Source of the DNA: Exilibacterium sp.
Lineage (GTDB): Bacteria; Pseudomonadota; Gammaproteobacteria; Pseudomonadales; Cellvibrionaceae
Direction: 5' to 3'
Length of the DNA: 34,749 bases
Assembly: GCA_028280195.1 (NCBI GenBank)
Contig: JANQMH010000111.1
Span: 1-34,749 of the forward strand
Part shown: one piece after another, positions 1 to 7,098 of the stretch
How the letters are laid out: every line of letters starts with the position of its first letter
Numbering within the stretch: the first letter of the stretch is position 1
Translations under genes and position numbers: made by a program
Notes under the pieces: model-generated
Told to the model about the DNA's origin: nothing
Database searches by the model: none
What the model saw: the letters and a program-made list of their open reading frames with translations, nothing else

Positions 1-1274
1 GGCAGTTCCAGGCATCGGCAGAAGTGCGCACGGCGATTGTCGCCCGCAGCGCCGAGGTGGCGGGTGGCGAGCGGCCGCTGCTGGTCTTTGGCGACCTGCT
101 GGCCAATGTCTACGCCGTCGATGCGCGCAGTGGCGAGTTGTTGTGGCGGCGCAAAGTGGACGATCATCCGTCGGCAACGGTAACCGGTTCGCCGAGTATT
201 TACCGGCAACAGGTGTTTGTACCGGTGTCGTCACTGGAGGTAACCAGTGCCGCCGAGCCCACTTATTCGTGCTGCAGTTTTCGCGGTTCCATCGTCGCCC
301 TGGATATCGCCAGCGGCGCAGTCCAGTGGCAGACCCACACCGTGCCGCAGCCGGCGGCACCGACCCGGGCCAACCGCCACGGTGTGATGCAGCGCGGGCC
401 CTCGGGTTCTCCGGTATGGAATTCGCCGACTGTCGATCGCCGGCGCGGGCTGCTGTATTTCGGCACCGGTTCCAATTATTCCTCGCCGGCCGATCATACC
501 AGCGATGCGATTTTTGCCATTGCCATGGCCGACGGCAGCGTGCGCTGGATACAGCAGAAGACCCGCGGCGATGCCTGGAACATGGGCTGCGTGCTGGCCG
601 ATAAAAGTAACTGCCCGGAGGAAAACGGCCCGGATCTGGACTTCGGCGCATCGGTTTTTTTACAGCGCAATCGCAGCGGTGCCGACCGGCTGATCGCGGC
701 GCAGAAATCCGGCTGGGTCTATGCGCTGGACCCCGACCGCGGGGGCCGGGAGCTGTGGCGCAAGCGCCTGGGGCGCGGCGGTATTCAGGGCGGTATCCAT
801 TTCGGTTTTGCCGCTGCCGGCGAGCGGCTGTTTATCCCCGTCAGCGACTACGACGATCCGCGCATTGCGCAGCCGCCGGGAAGCCCGGGCCTGTACGCCA
901 TCAGCGCGGCGCGTGGCGAGTTACTGTGGTCGGCGCCGGCGCCGGACAGCTGCGCCGGTCGCCGGGGGTGCTCACCCGGTATTTCCGCAGCCATCTCTGC
1001 GACCCCGGATGCGGTAATTGCCGGCGGCATGGACGGGGTGTTGCGCATCCACGCCGCCGCCGACGGCAAGTTGCTGTGGCAGTTTGACTCGGTGCGGGAT
1101 TATCAAGGGGTAAATGGTCTGCAGGGGCGCGGTGGCAGTTTTGGCGGTGACGGCCCGGTGCTGGCCGGCGGGCAGTTGATCGTCAACTCCGGCTATGGCC
1201 TTTATGGCCATATGCCGGGCAATGTGCTGCTGGTGTTCAGCCGCGCAGATCCGGCCGATCGCGCAGATCCCTGA
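1..1274 (+). CDS. PQQ-type beta-propeller dehydrogenase, polyvinyl-alcohol-dehydrogenase-like (5' truncated)
   Basis: The frame is open from base 3, so the gene enters from upstream and only its C-terminal part (about 420 residues) is present. Repeated beta-propeller blades are visible, with the pattern 'ALDxxxGxxxW' (for example AVDARSGELLWRRK, ALDIASGAVQWQ, ALDPDRGGRELWRK, YAISAARGELLWSA). A vicinal Cys pair in YSCCSFRGS resembles the adjacent-cysteine feature of quinoprotein alcohol dehydrogenases. The blocks SSLEVTSAAEPTYSCC and GPSGSPVWNSPTVD fit the polyvinyl-alcohol dehydrogenase branch. By family, the protein would be periplasmic and oxidise secondary alcohols with PQQ, passing electrons to cytochrome c. 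The heme or signal-peptide part would lie upstream and cannot be seen. The 3' end is antisense to the end of the convergent TetR gene over 38 bp. The last residues contain a small repeat (RADP-ADRADP). Confidence 0.8.
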   Translation, partial: QFQASAEVRTAIVARSAEVAGGERPLLVFGDLLANVYAVDARSGELLWRRKVDDHPSATVTGSPSIYRQQVFVPVSSLEVTSAAEPTYSCCSFRGSIVALDIASGAVQWQTHTVPQPAAPTRANRHGVMQRGPSGSPVWNSPTVDRRRGLLYFGTGSNYSSPADHTSDAIFAIAMADGSVRWIQQKTRGDAWNMGCVLADKSNCPEENGPDLDFGASVFLQRNRSGADRLIAAQKSGWVYALDPDRGGRELWRKRLGRGGIQGGIHFGFAAAGERLFIPVSDYDDPRIAQPPGSPGLYAISAARGELLWSAPAPDSCAGRRGCSPGISAAISATPDAVIAGGMDGVLRIHAAADGKLLWQFDSVRDYQGVNGLQGRGGSFGGDGPVLAGGQLIVNSGYGLYGHMPGNVLLVFSRADPADRADP

Positions 1275-1881
1275 GCAGGCGCTCGAGTAAATGCAGCACA
1301 CCCTGGGCCTCCACCGACTCCCGCGCCACCAGGTCCACCGCCATGCCTTCCAGCAGGTAGCGCGCCAGGTTCAGTGCCACCCGCAAGGTGTCGGGCCGCT
1401 GGCTCCATTCGGGGAACAGTTCGGCGGCCATTTCCATATAGGTGCGGTTGAAGGTTTCCTCGGCCGGTCGCAGTACCTGCGCCAGTTCGCTGTCGGTGCG
1501 GGAGGCCACCGACAGTTCGAAAAAGGCCATGTAGAGCGGGTGGTTAACCTGGCTCCAGAACGCCTCGACGGCAAACACAATGCGGTCGACATCAGCGGGG
1601 ATACTGGTGACGGCTTCGCGGAAAGCCTGCAGGCGTTTTTCATACAAATAGTCGATGGCCGCGCGGGTGATATCGATTTTGGAGACGAAGTGATGTCGCA
1701 TGGCGCCCCGGGAGAGGCCGGAAACCTCGGCAATTTTCAGCGCGGTGGTCTGGTGATATCCGTATTTGACAAAACAGTTTACCGCAGTTTCGAGGATCAG
1801 CATTTTCGTTGCCTGGCTTTTGCGGTACTGCCGGCCGTCTTTGTTGACAGGCCGTTTCATCTCCTGTGGTGGTGCTGTCAT
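1237..1881 (-). CDS. TetR/AcrR family transcriptional regulator
   Basis: This 214-aa protein has the TetR layout. An N-terminal helix-turn-helix (about residues 20-70, with TALKIAEVSGLSRGAMRHHF followed by VSKIDI) precedes a helical ligand-binding and dimerisation domain. I chose ATG 1881 because GGGGAG lies about 10 nt upstream. The alternative ATG 1860 has its purine stretch directly abutting the codon, which is too close. The gene diverges from the SDR-ferredoxin-VOC-SDR operon, so it probably represses that operon and itself through the shared 1882-2132 region, where a near-perfect 18-bp palindrome lies. The inducer is unknown, but a substrate of the neighbouring oxidation pathway is likely. 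Its 3' end overlaps the dehydrogenase gene on the other strand. Confidence 0.9.
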   Translation of the reverse strand: MTAPPQEMKRPVNKDGRQYRKSQATKMLILETAVNCFVKYGYHQTTALKIAEVSGLSRGAMRHHFVSKIDITRAAIDYLYEKRLQAFREAVTSIPADVDRIVFAVEAFWSQVNHPLYMAFFELSVASRTDSELAQVLRPAEETFNRTYMEMAAELFPEWSQRPDTLRVALNLARYLLEGMAVDLVARESVEAQGVLHLLERLLRDLRDRPDLRG

Positions 1882-1951
1882 GCCTTTCGGGCTCCCCAAG
1901 TGCAAAACGGCTAGTATAACAGTTCCGGCCTGGGCAGAGATTAGCACAGCC

Positions 1952-1981
1952 TTGACATTAAGAAAACAGCCATGGCTGCTT
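1952..1981 (+). promoter_or_regulatory. Candidate -35 box and TetR operator
   Basis: A perfect -35 hexamer TTGACA sits at 1952-1957. Just downstream, 1967-1978 is a perfect 12-bp palindrome, CAGCCATGGCTG. It extends to an 18-bp palindrome at 1964-1981 with one mismatched pair. No good -10 box lies 16-18 bp from the -35, so the promoter is uncertain. A palindrome between a TetR gene and its divergent operon is the expected place for the operator. On the other strand TATACT (1913-1918) could be the -10 for the regulator gene. The assignment is inferred from position and symmetry only. Confidence 0.35.
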
Positions 1982-2072
1982 GTTAATTTACGGAAATCCT
2001 GATACTGTCGAAGCTGCCTCGCGGTGATGCCGGCGCAACAGCCGGCGGACAATGCATGGGGGAAGCATACGC

Positions 2073-2168
2073 GATGGCGGGAAAGATGGGGAACAGGTGG
2101 CGGACAAGGTAGCGGTAAGAGTGACGGCAAGAATGGCGGGAAGAGTGGCGGGAAGAGTGGCGGGAAAA
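2073..2168 (+). repeat. 12-bp degenerate tandem repeat at the SDR start
   Basis: Eight consecutive 12-nt units are visible, of the type GTGGCGGGAAGA. The last three (2133, 2145 and 2157) are nearly identical, and the earlier ones are increasingly degraded. In the SDR frame the last six read as a four-residue repeat: VADK, VAVR, VTAR, MAGR, VAGR, VAGK. All six but one begin with ATG or GTG followed by purine-rich GGGAAGA, so the array multiplies possible start codons and Shine-Dalgarno-like stretches. Confidence 0.8.
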
Positions 2169-2906
2169 CGCGTGCTGGTTACCGGCGCTGCGTCCGGTCT
2201 GGGATTGGCGGATGCGCGGCGCCTGGCCGAAGAAGGTGCCGCGGTGCTGATGACGGATATCAACCGCGAGCAGGTCGAGCACCAGGCCCGGACCATCGCC
2301 GCCGAAACCGCCGCCCGGGTGCTGAGCGCCTGCCACGATGTTGGCAGCGAAGCGCAGTGGCAGGCGGTGCTGGCACTGGCCGAGACGCAGCTGGGCGGCC
2401 TCGATGTGCTGGTCAATAACGCCGGCATCGTCGTGGTGGCAACACCGGAAAGCACCACGCTGGAACAGTTCCGCCAGGCCAATCGAGTGATGTCGGAGGG
2501 GGTTTTCCTCGGCTGTAAATACGCCATTCCGCTGCTGCGCGCCGCTGGCGGCGGCTCCATTATCAATATGTCCTCGCTGGCTTCGCACCAGGGTTATCCG
2601 GTATTTTTCGCCTACTCCGCCGCCAAAGGTGCGGTGCGCGCGATGACCAAGTCCGTTGCCATGCACTGCCAGCTCAACGGCGATGGCATTCGCTGTAACT
2701 CCATCCACGCCGGTGCCATCGATACGCCGATGGTGGCACAGGCCAATCGGCAGATCGGTCTCGAGGCGCCGGGCGACGATGATCCCATCGGTCTGGGCAG
2801 GCCGGAAGATGTTGCCAATATGGTGCTGTACCTCGCTTCCGATGAGTCCGCTTTCGTCAATGGTGCCGAGTTCGTGATCGACAACGGCCTGCTGATCAAA
2901 CCCTGA
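2133..2906 (+). CDS. Short-chain dehydrogenase/reductase (classical SDR)
   Basis: This is an NAD(P)-dependent oxidoreductase with a Rossmann fold. The cofactor motif TGAASGLG (TGxxxGxG) is present, as is DINREQ after beta-2, where the acidic residue suggests NAD. NNAG is present, followed by a catalytic Ser in NMSSLASH and YSAAK (YxxxK). The C-terminus VNGAEFVIDNG is typical of SDRs. The substrate is not predictable; an alcohol or ketone in the pathway served by the neighbouring ferredoxin is likely. The start is ambiguous because it lies in the 12-bp repeat array. ATG 2133 is chosen, with GTG 2145 or 2157, or upstream ATG 2052, as alternatives. The conserved fold starts at GKRVLVTG. It is the first gene of a four-gene operon, with 25 bp to the ferredoxin. 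Confidence 0.9.
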   Translation: MAGRVAGRVAGKRVLVTGAASGLGLADARRLAEEGAAVLMTDINREQVEHQARTIAAETAARVLSACHDVGSEAQWQAVLALAETQLGGLDVLVNNAGIVVVATPESTTLEQFRQANRVMSEGVFLGCKYAIPLLRAAGGGSIINMSSLASHQGYPVFFAYSAAKGAVRAMTKSVAMHCQLNGDGIRCNSIHAGAIDTPMVAQANRQIGLEAPGDDDPIGLGRPEDVANMVLYLASDESAFVNGAEFVIDNGLLIKP

Positions 2907-2931
2907 TAATTCTTGAACCGGGAGAGCGCTA

Positions 2932-3252
2932 ATGATGATCACGCTGCTGGTAACGGATCGCGACGGTGAGCTGCACCGGCTGCAGGCGCATACCGGGATG
3001 TCGGTGATGGAAAACATACAGTCCCTGCCCGACAGCGTAGAGGCTGTCTGCGGCGGCAATCTCTCCTGTGCCACCTGCCATGTTTATATCGATCAGGCCT
3101 GGCTCGGCAGGCTCGATGATATGAGCGCCGAGGAAAACGAGCTGCTGGAAGGCGTGATCGATCGCCGCGCCGATTCCAGATTGAGCTGCCAGCTGCGCTG
3201 CGATCGACAACTGGACGGCCTGGCGCTGACGATTGCGCCGGCCTGCGTATGA
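2932..3252 (+). CDS. [2Fe-2S] ferredoxin, putidaredoxin/adrenodoxin type
   Basis: This 106-aa electron carrier has cluster ligands Cys40, Cys46 and Cys49 (CGGNLSCATC) and Cys86 (SCQL). This C-x5-C-x2-C...C spacing is that of putidaredoxin-type vertebrate/bacterial ferredoxins, which are also about 106 aa. Such proteins pass electrons from an NAD(P)H ferredoxin reductase to a cytochrome P450. Neither partner is in the window, so they may lie upstream or elsewhere. GGGAG lies 7 nt before ATG 2932, and a second ATG follows immediately. Its stop overlaps the VOC start (ATGA), implying translational coupling. Confidence 0.93.
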   Translation: MMITLLVTDRDGELHRLQAHTGMSVMENIQSLPDSVEAVCGGNLSCATCHVYIDQAWLGRLDDMSAEENELLEGVIDRRADSRLSCQLRCDRQLDGLALTIAPACV

Positions 3253-3806
3253 CAGCAGCGGCGGTGGGCACCGCTATCGGCCCCATTATGCAGTACGCCT
3301 TTGTGGTGCCCGACTGCGAGCAGGCGGCCCTGCAGTGGTCGCAGCATATGGGTGTCGGCCCGTTTTTTCTGATGCAGAATATCGGCTTTAACACGCTTTA
3401 CTACCGCGGCCGGCCAAGTCGGATGCAGATGAGTGTGGCGATGGCCTACAGCAACGGTGTGCAGATCGAGTTTGTGCAGGTGCTGGACGACAGGCCTTCC
3501 ATGTACCGCGAGTTTCTCGCTACCAGCCCGGCGGGCGGCCAGCAGCATGTGGGTGTTCTCAGTACTGATCTGGAGGCGGATATCGGCAGGCTCGGCGGCG
3601 AGTCACAGCGGATTCAGTGGGGTGAAACCGCCGCCGGTATGCGCTTTGCGTATATGCACACCGGGGCCGGCCCGGGCTCGGTGGTGGAGCTGATTGAGGC
3701 CAACGAGACGGTGCTGGCGGCCTTTGCCAAAATGCGCCGCGCCGCCGAGCAGTGGGACGGCCAGCGGCCCCTGCGCGGCAAGCGGGTCCAGGCCCGGCAG
3801 AGCTAA
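3249..3806 (+). CDS. VOC (glyoxalase/bleomycin-resistance/dioxygenase) superfamily protein
   Basis: This 185-aa protein begins its fold with IGPIMQYAFVVPDCEQAALQ, a vicinal-oxygen-chelate betaalphabetabetabeta start. A second half begins at QQHVGVLSTDLEADIG and ends near GSVVELIE. Candidate metal ligands are His in QQHVGV and Glu in VVELIE, as in the family. VOC proteins include lyases, isomerases, dioxygenases and binding proteins, so the reaction cannot be stated. It is coupled to the ferredoxin by a 4-bp overlap and followed 17 bp later by the second SDR, so it likely acts on an intermediate of the same pathway. Confidence 0.75.
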   Translation: MTAAAVGTAIGPIMQYAFVVPDCEQAALQWSQHMGVGPFFLMQNIGFNTLYYRGRPSRMQMSVAMAYSNGVQIEFVQVLDDRPSMYREFLATSPAGGQQHVGVLSTDLEADIGRLGGESQRIQWGETAAGMRFAYMHTGAGPGSVVELIEANETVLAAFAKMRRAAEQWDGQRPLRGKRVQARQS

Positions 3807-3823
3807 CTCAATGAGTGTCTAGT

Positions 3824-4594
3824 ATGAGCGGGTGCACAGACAGCAAAGCAGTAGCCCTGGTATTGGGGGCATCCACGCCCACCGGCGTCGGCGCCACCTG
3901 CGCCAGACGCCTGCGGCGGCAAGGCTTTGACCTGGTTGTGTCGGGCCGGCGCCTGGCGCCCTTGCAGGCCTTGGCCGGCGAACTCGACGGCCTGGCCCTG
4001 GCCTGCGATATCAGCGATGAATCGTCGGTGGCCGGGCTGGCGGCTGCCATCGAACAACAAAGAGGGCGCTTGTCTGTGGCCGTCAATGCCGCCGGGCAGG
4101 CGGTGATGGGCAGTATTCACCGCACCTCGGCCGCGCAGTTGGAGCAGGCGCTGGCGGTGCATCTCAAAGGGCCGTTTTACTTCTTCAAACACTTGGCCGC
4201 GATCATGGGCAGCCCCGCTGCCATGATTACCCTTTCCACCCTGACTGCCTCGCGTCCGATCGAGGGTCACGCTGCCTACGCGGCCGCCAAAGCCGGCACA
4301 GATCAACTGGTGCAGACCGCGGCGCTGGAACTGGCTCCCAGGGGCGTGCGCGTCAACGCCATTACGCCGGGGTTTATGCTGACGCCGATGACCGAGGGCC
4401 TGGCTACCGATGCCGCTGTGGAGGCTTTTATTCGCGAGACGCCGCTGGGCCGCCTGACTACGCCGGCGGATATTGCCGACGGCGTCGCCTGGCTGGCGGG
4501 TGATGCCTTTATCACGGGGCAGAATTTGCAGATCAATGGCGGCGCGACACTGCGGCGCATGCCGAACCGGGACGAATTGCGCGGCAGCTGCTGA
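3824..4594 (+). CDS. Short-chain dehydrogenase/reductase, second copy
   Basis: This is a 256-aa SDR. The cofactor loop is GASTPTGVGA, a variant of TGxxxGxG with Gly-Ala-Ser in place of Thr-Gly. VSGRR after beta-2 suggests NADP preference through the Arg pair. NAAGQAVMG replaces NNAG. The catalytic Ser is in LSTLTASR and the YAAAK motif follows. The C-terminus ITGQNLQINGG is typical. ATG 3824 is used; a GTG three codons earlier (3815) is possible, and no strong Shine-Dalgarno sequence is seen. It is the last gene of the SDR-ferredoxin-VOC-SDR operon and only distantly related to the first SDR. Confidence 0.88.
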   Translation: MSGCTDSKAVALVLGASTPTGVGATCARRLRRQGFDLVVSGRRLAPLQALAGELDGLALACDISDESSVAGLAAAIEQQRGRLSVAVNAAGQAVMGSIHRTSAAQLEQALAVHLKGPFYFFKHLAAIMGSPAAMITLSTLTASRPIEGHAAYAAAKAGTDQLVQTAALELAPRGVRVNAITPGFMLTPMTEGLATDAAVEAFIRETPLGRLTTPADIADGVAWLAGDAFITGQNLQINGGATLRRMPNRDELRGSC

Positions 4595-4678
4595 CCACCT
4601 TGCCTGTGCCGCCGGTCGGGTCGATGGGCGGCCTTGAAGTGGTGTAGCTCCAAGGCTATCATGGCGCCGTTTTTTTCC

Positions 4679-4736
4679 TAGAAGCTGTTTCATAACTCTC
4701 GCCTCGCTACGGCCGAGAGTTATGAAACAGCTTCTA
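4679..4736. repeat. 23-bp perfect inverted repeat with 12-nt loop, TA-flanked palindromic element
   Basis: The arms 4679-4701 and 4714-4736 are perfect reverse complements, starting TAGAAGCTGTTTC on the left and ending GAAACAGCTTCTA on the right. The loop is CCTCGCTACGGC. No T-tract follows on either strand; the T7 run lies before it on the plus strand, so it is not a standard intrinsic terminator. If the outer TA is read as a target duplication, the element is about 54 bp. This looks like a small palindromic repeat or MITE of the type left by TA-targeting transposons. That origin is inference. Confidence 0.7.
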
Positions 4737-4802
4737 ACCACCAACTCGAGGTTCGCAGTGTTGGCCTTTCTCTGATCAAGAAAATAATACAGGCTGGTAA
4801 CC

Positions 4803-5471
4803 ATGGCACTCTTCAAAAATCCCGTAGGTAGCTCGTTAACATCCAAGTTATATGTCTGGTCACAAAAAAAAGATATGCCGAGCCGTGCAGAAGCGGTGAT
4901 AACCGCCCACGGCGATACGACAAGCGGCGACGGTATGCGCAGCGCTCCCGATTGCAGTCTGGTGTTTTACGGGCCTCACGGACATGTGCTCAACGATCCC
5001 AGATTGGAGAACGTCCTGGCAAGACTGATCATGCCATATGAAACGGTGGCGTCAAAAGCCTCTTACGATTATAAGCTGTCAAAATATACCAATACCTCGA
5101 GTACTGCCCGAAACCAGCATAACACTGCGGGTGAAACCTACGATGTCGTAGGCGCAATGGACGATCGTTTTGCCACGGCTCACACGACACATAAGGAGAT
5201 TGTGGCAATGCTTTACGACAAAGTAATGGTGGAAGACAGGGATGACCTGGTTGACAGCCTGTACGAGCAGACCACGCTGGAACAGCATTACCGGGATCTG
5301 CCGATGGACATAATCACTGTTCGCCACCGGGTAGGGCAGATTTCACCAACGCTGTCGACTGCCCTCAAGCTGCTGTTTGAAAATGGTTACGGCTACGAAA
5401 AAGTTCACTGCAACTTTTGTCGCGGCGGGGGAGCGAGCTACGCCCCTGTGAAAGTAGATATGAGCGCTTAG
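4803..5471 (+). CDS. Hypothetical protein resembling 'putative adhesin' (Stv) domain proteins
   Basis: This 222-aa protein has no signal peptide or membrane segment. It has a central ITAHGD motif (residues 33-38) and SLVFYGPHGHVLNDPRL (52-68). The C-terminus carries a CNFCRGGG motif (203-210). The His-Gly motif, FYGPHG...L and terminal C-x-x-C-R pattern recall small proteins annotated 'putative adhesin' (Stv domain), some associated with polymorphic toxin or effector contexts. I recall this similarity and cannot verify it. The base composition looks less GC-rich than its neighbours, the gene stands alone, and it follows a TA-flanked palindrome, all consistent with acquisition by transfer. No strong Shine-Dalgarno sequence is present. 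A weak promoter candidate, TTGGCC (4761) and AATAAT (4783), lies very close to the start. Confidence 0.6.
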   Translation: MALFKNPVGSSLTSKLYVWSQKKDMPSRAEAVITAHGDTTSGDGMRSAPDCSLVFYGPHGHVLNDPRLENVLARLIMPYETVASKASYDYKLSKYTNTSSTARNQHNTAGETYDVVGAMDDRFATAHTTHKEIVAMLYDKVMVEDRDDLVDSLYEQTTLEQHYRDLPMDIITVRHRVGQISPTLSTALKLLFENGYGYEKVHCNFCRGGGASYAPVKVDMSA

Positions 5472-5550
5472 TGGGGGCCGAGAGAGCCCGCGATGATTGC
5501 GTCTGGCACAGCTGCCGGTAAGGGAGCGGAGACTTTCATTGGCGAGATAC

Positions 5551-5576
5551 CGCTGCTGCGTTTTTGCGCGGCAGCG
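5551..5576. terminator. Hairpin between convergent genes
   Basis: A 10-bp stem (5551-5560 with 5567-5576, one G-T pair) has a 6-nt loop TTTTTG. It lies between the ends of the Stv-like gene and rhlE, which converge here. There is no immediate T-tract on either side, so it may be a weak bidirectional terminator or only an RNA-stabilising hairpin. Confidence 0.35.
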
Positions 5577-5612
5577 CTATACCTGCGCTTTTATTGCCGT
5601 AACAGACCTTAG

Positions 5613-6959
5613 TCAGTCAGCCTGCCGTTTTGCTCCCCTGTTTTTGTGCTGAGGGCTCTGCTTTTTGTGCTGAGAGCTCTGGTTTTTGCGCTGAGGGCTC
5701 TGTTTTTCGCGCTGAGGGCTCTGGCTTTCGCCCTGCGCGGACTGCCGATTGCCGTTGGCGGCCCTGGGGCGGTCGGCTTTTTTGGGCCTGGCAGGGCGGT
5801 GTTGCAGGCGGGTTTGCGGCACCTCGTGAAGCGGTTCAAAACCATCGACCAGTTCGCGTTTCAACAGTTGCCCGATGAGGCGTTCGATATCGCTCAGCTG
5901 CTGGACTTCATCGGCGCTGACCAGCGATACCGCCTGGCCGCTGGCGCCGGCGCGGCCGGTGCGGCCGATGCGGTGCACATAGTCCTCCGGCACATTGGGC
6001 AGATCGAAATTGACCACCTGCGGCAGCTGGTCGATGTCCAGTCCGCGCGCGGCGATGTCGGTGGCCACCAGTACGCGCAGGGCGCCATTCTTAAAATCGG
6101 CCAGGGCTCTGGTGCGCGCGTTCTGGCTCTTATTGCCGTGAATCGCTGCGGCTTTGATGTGCTTTGCCTCGAGGTGGCGGGTCAGTCGGTTGGCGCCGTG
6201 TTTGGTGCGGGTGAAGACCAGTACCTGCTGCCATTTATGTGCCTGAATCAATTGCGTAAGCAGCGCCGGTTTGCGTTTTTTATCCACCGGGCATACCCAC
6301 TGTTGCACCGTTTTTGCCGCGGTATTGCGCGGGCTTACGGAAATCTCAACCGGGTCTTTGACCAGCCCTTTGGCCAGTTTGCGAATCTGGTCGGAAAAAG
6401 TCGCTGAGAACATCAGGTTCTGGCGCCGCTGCGGCAGGGCGGCGAGAATTTTGCGGATATCGTGGATAAAGCCCATATCCAGCATACGGTCGGCTTCGTC
6501 CAGCACCAGCACCTCGAGCCGGCTGAACTGCACCGCGTTTTGCCCGTACAGATCGAGCAGCCGGCCCGGTGTCGCCACCAGAATATCGACGCCCCTGCGC
6601 AGCTTCATCATCTGTGGATTTATTTTTACCCCGCCAAATACCACCGCCGAGCGCAGCGGCAGGTTTTTACCATAGGTGGCTATACTGTCGCCAACCTGTG
6701 CCGCCAGCTCGCGGGTGGGGGTCAATACCAGCGCGCGCACCTGGTTGGCCGAGGCCCCCTGGCCCTTGCAAAGCCGCTCGAGTATGGGCAGGGTAAAGCC
6801 GGCGGTTTTGCCGGTACCGGTCTGGGCGGCCGCCATAACGTCTTTGCCTGCTAGCAGTGCCGGTATGGCTTTGGCCTGAATCGGCGAGGGTGTCTGGTAA
6901 CCTTGTTCGGCAACTGCGGCGAGAATGGGCGCCGACAAGCCCAGCGAGGCGAAACTCAT
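5613..6959 (-). CDS. rhlE: DEAD-box ATP-dependent RNA helicase, RhlE type
   Basis: This 448-aa RNA helicase has all the core motifs in order. These are the Q motif (GYQTPSPIQ), motif [29 protein letters not shown], then in RecA domain 2 ARGLDI and [10 protein letters not shown]. The opening [13 protein letters not shown] is RhlE-like. By family it remodels RNA in ribosome assembly or degradation, using ATP. The C-terminal extension (about residue 385 on) is basic and low-complexity, with five 7-residue repeats of QSPQRxK type that probably bind RNA non-specifically. ATG 6959 has only a weak purine stretch upstream, and its leader carries an exact 18-bp duplication. Confidence 0.93.
   Translation of the reverse strand: MSFASLGLSAPILAAVAEQGYQTPSPIQAKAIPALLAGKDVMAAAQTGTGKTAGFTLPILERLCKGQGASANQVRALVLTPTRELAAQVGDSIATYGKNLPLRSAVVFGGVKINPQMMKLRRGVDILVATPGRLLDLYGQNAVQFSRLEVLVLDEADRMLDMGFIHDIRKILAALPQRRQNLMFSATFSDQIRKLAKGLVKDPVEISVSPRNTAAKTVQQWVCPVDKKRKPALLTQLIQAHKWQQVLVFTRTKHGANRLTRHLEAKHIKAAAIHGNKSQNARTRALADFKNGALRVLVATDIAARGLDIDQLPQVVNFDLPNVPEDYVHRIGRTGRAGASGQAVSLVSADEVQQLSDIERLIGQLLKRELVDGFEPLHEVPQTRLQHRPARPKKADRPRAANGNRQSAQGESQSPQREKQSPQRKNQSSQHKKQSPQHKNRGAKRQAD
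5643..5747 (-). repeat. 21-bp in-frame tandem repeat (5 copies) in the rhlE tail
   Basis: Residues 405-439 of RhlE are five consecutive heptads: [28 protein letters not shown] and QSPQHKN. They are encoded by a 21-bp unit seen on the plus strand as near-copies around GCGCTGAGGGCTCTG. The units differ at a few bases, so the array is older than an exact duplication but could still change length. Confidence 0.8.
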
Positions 6960-6970
6960 AGGGGGTCTCT

Positions 6971-7006
6971 TTATTACTGCATTACTGCTTATTACTGCAT
7001 TACTGC
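6971..7006 (-). repeat. Exact 18-bp direct duplication in the rhlE leader
   Basis: The unit TTATTACTGCATTACTGC occurs twice back to back (6971-6988 and 6989-7006), and is itself built from ATTACTGC half-units. It lies 12 to 47 bp upstream of the rhlE start codon on the minus strand, inside the probable leader. Confidence 0.85.
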
Positions 7007-7098
7007 TTTCAGGATCGGGGCCGCCGCTGCGACGGCGTGCAGCTTACAGGATTTGGCGGCCGAGCGCCATGCTAAATGCGGCTGATATGTCTTTATTG

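Noticed and set aside
4679-4736. Palindrome as intrinsic terminator of the SDR operon
   Set aside because: There is no T-tract after the hairpin on the plus strand; the T run lies before it. The TA flanks and 23-bp exact arms fit a repeat element better.
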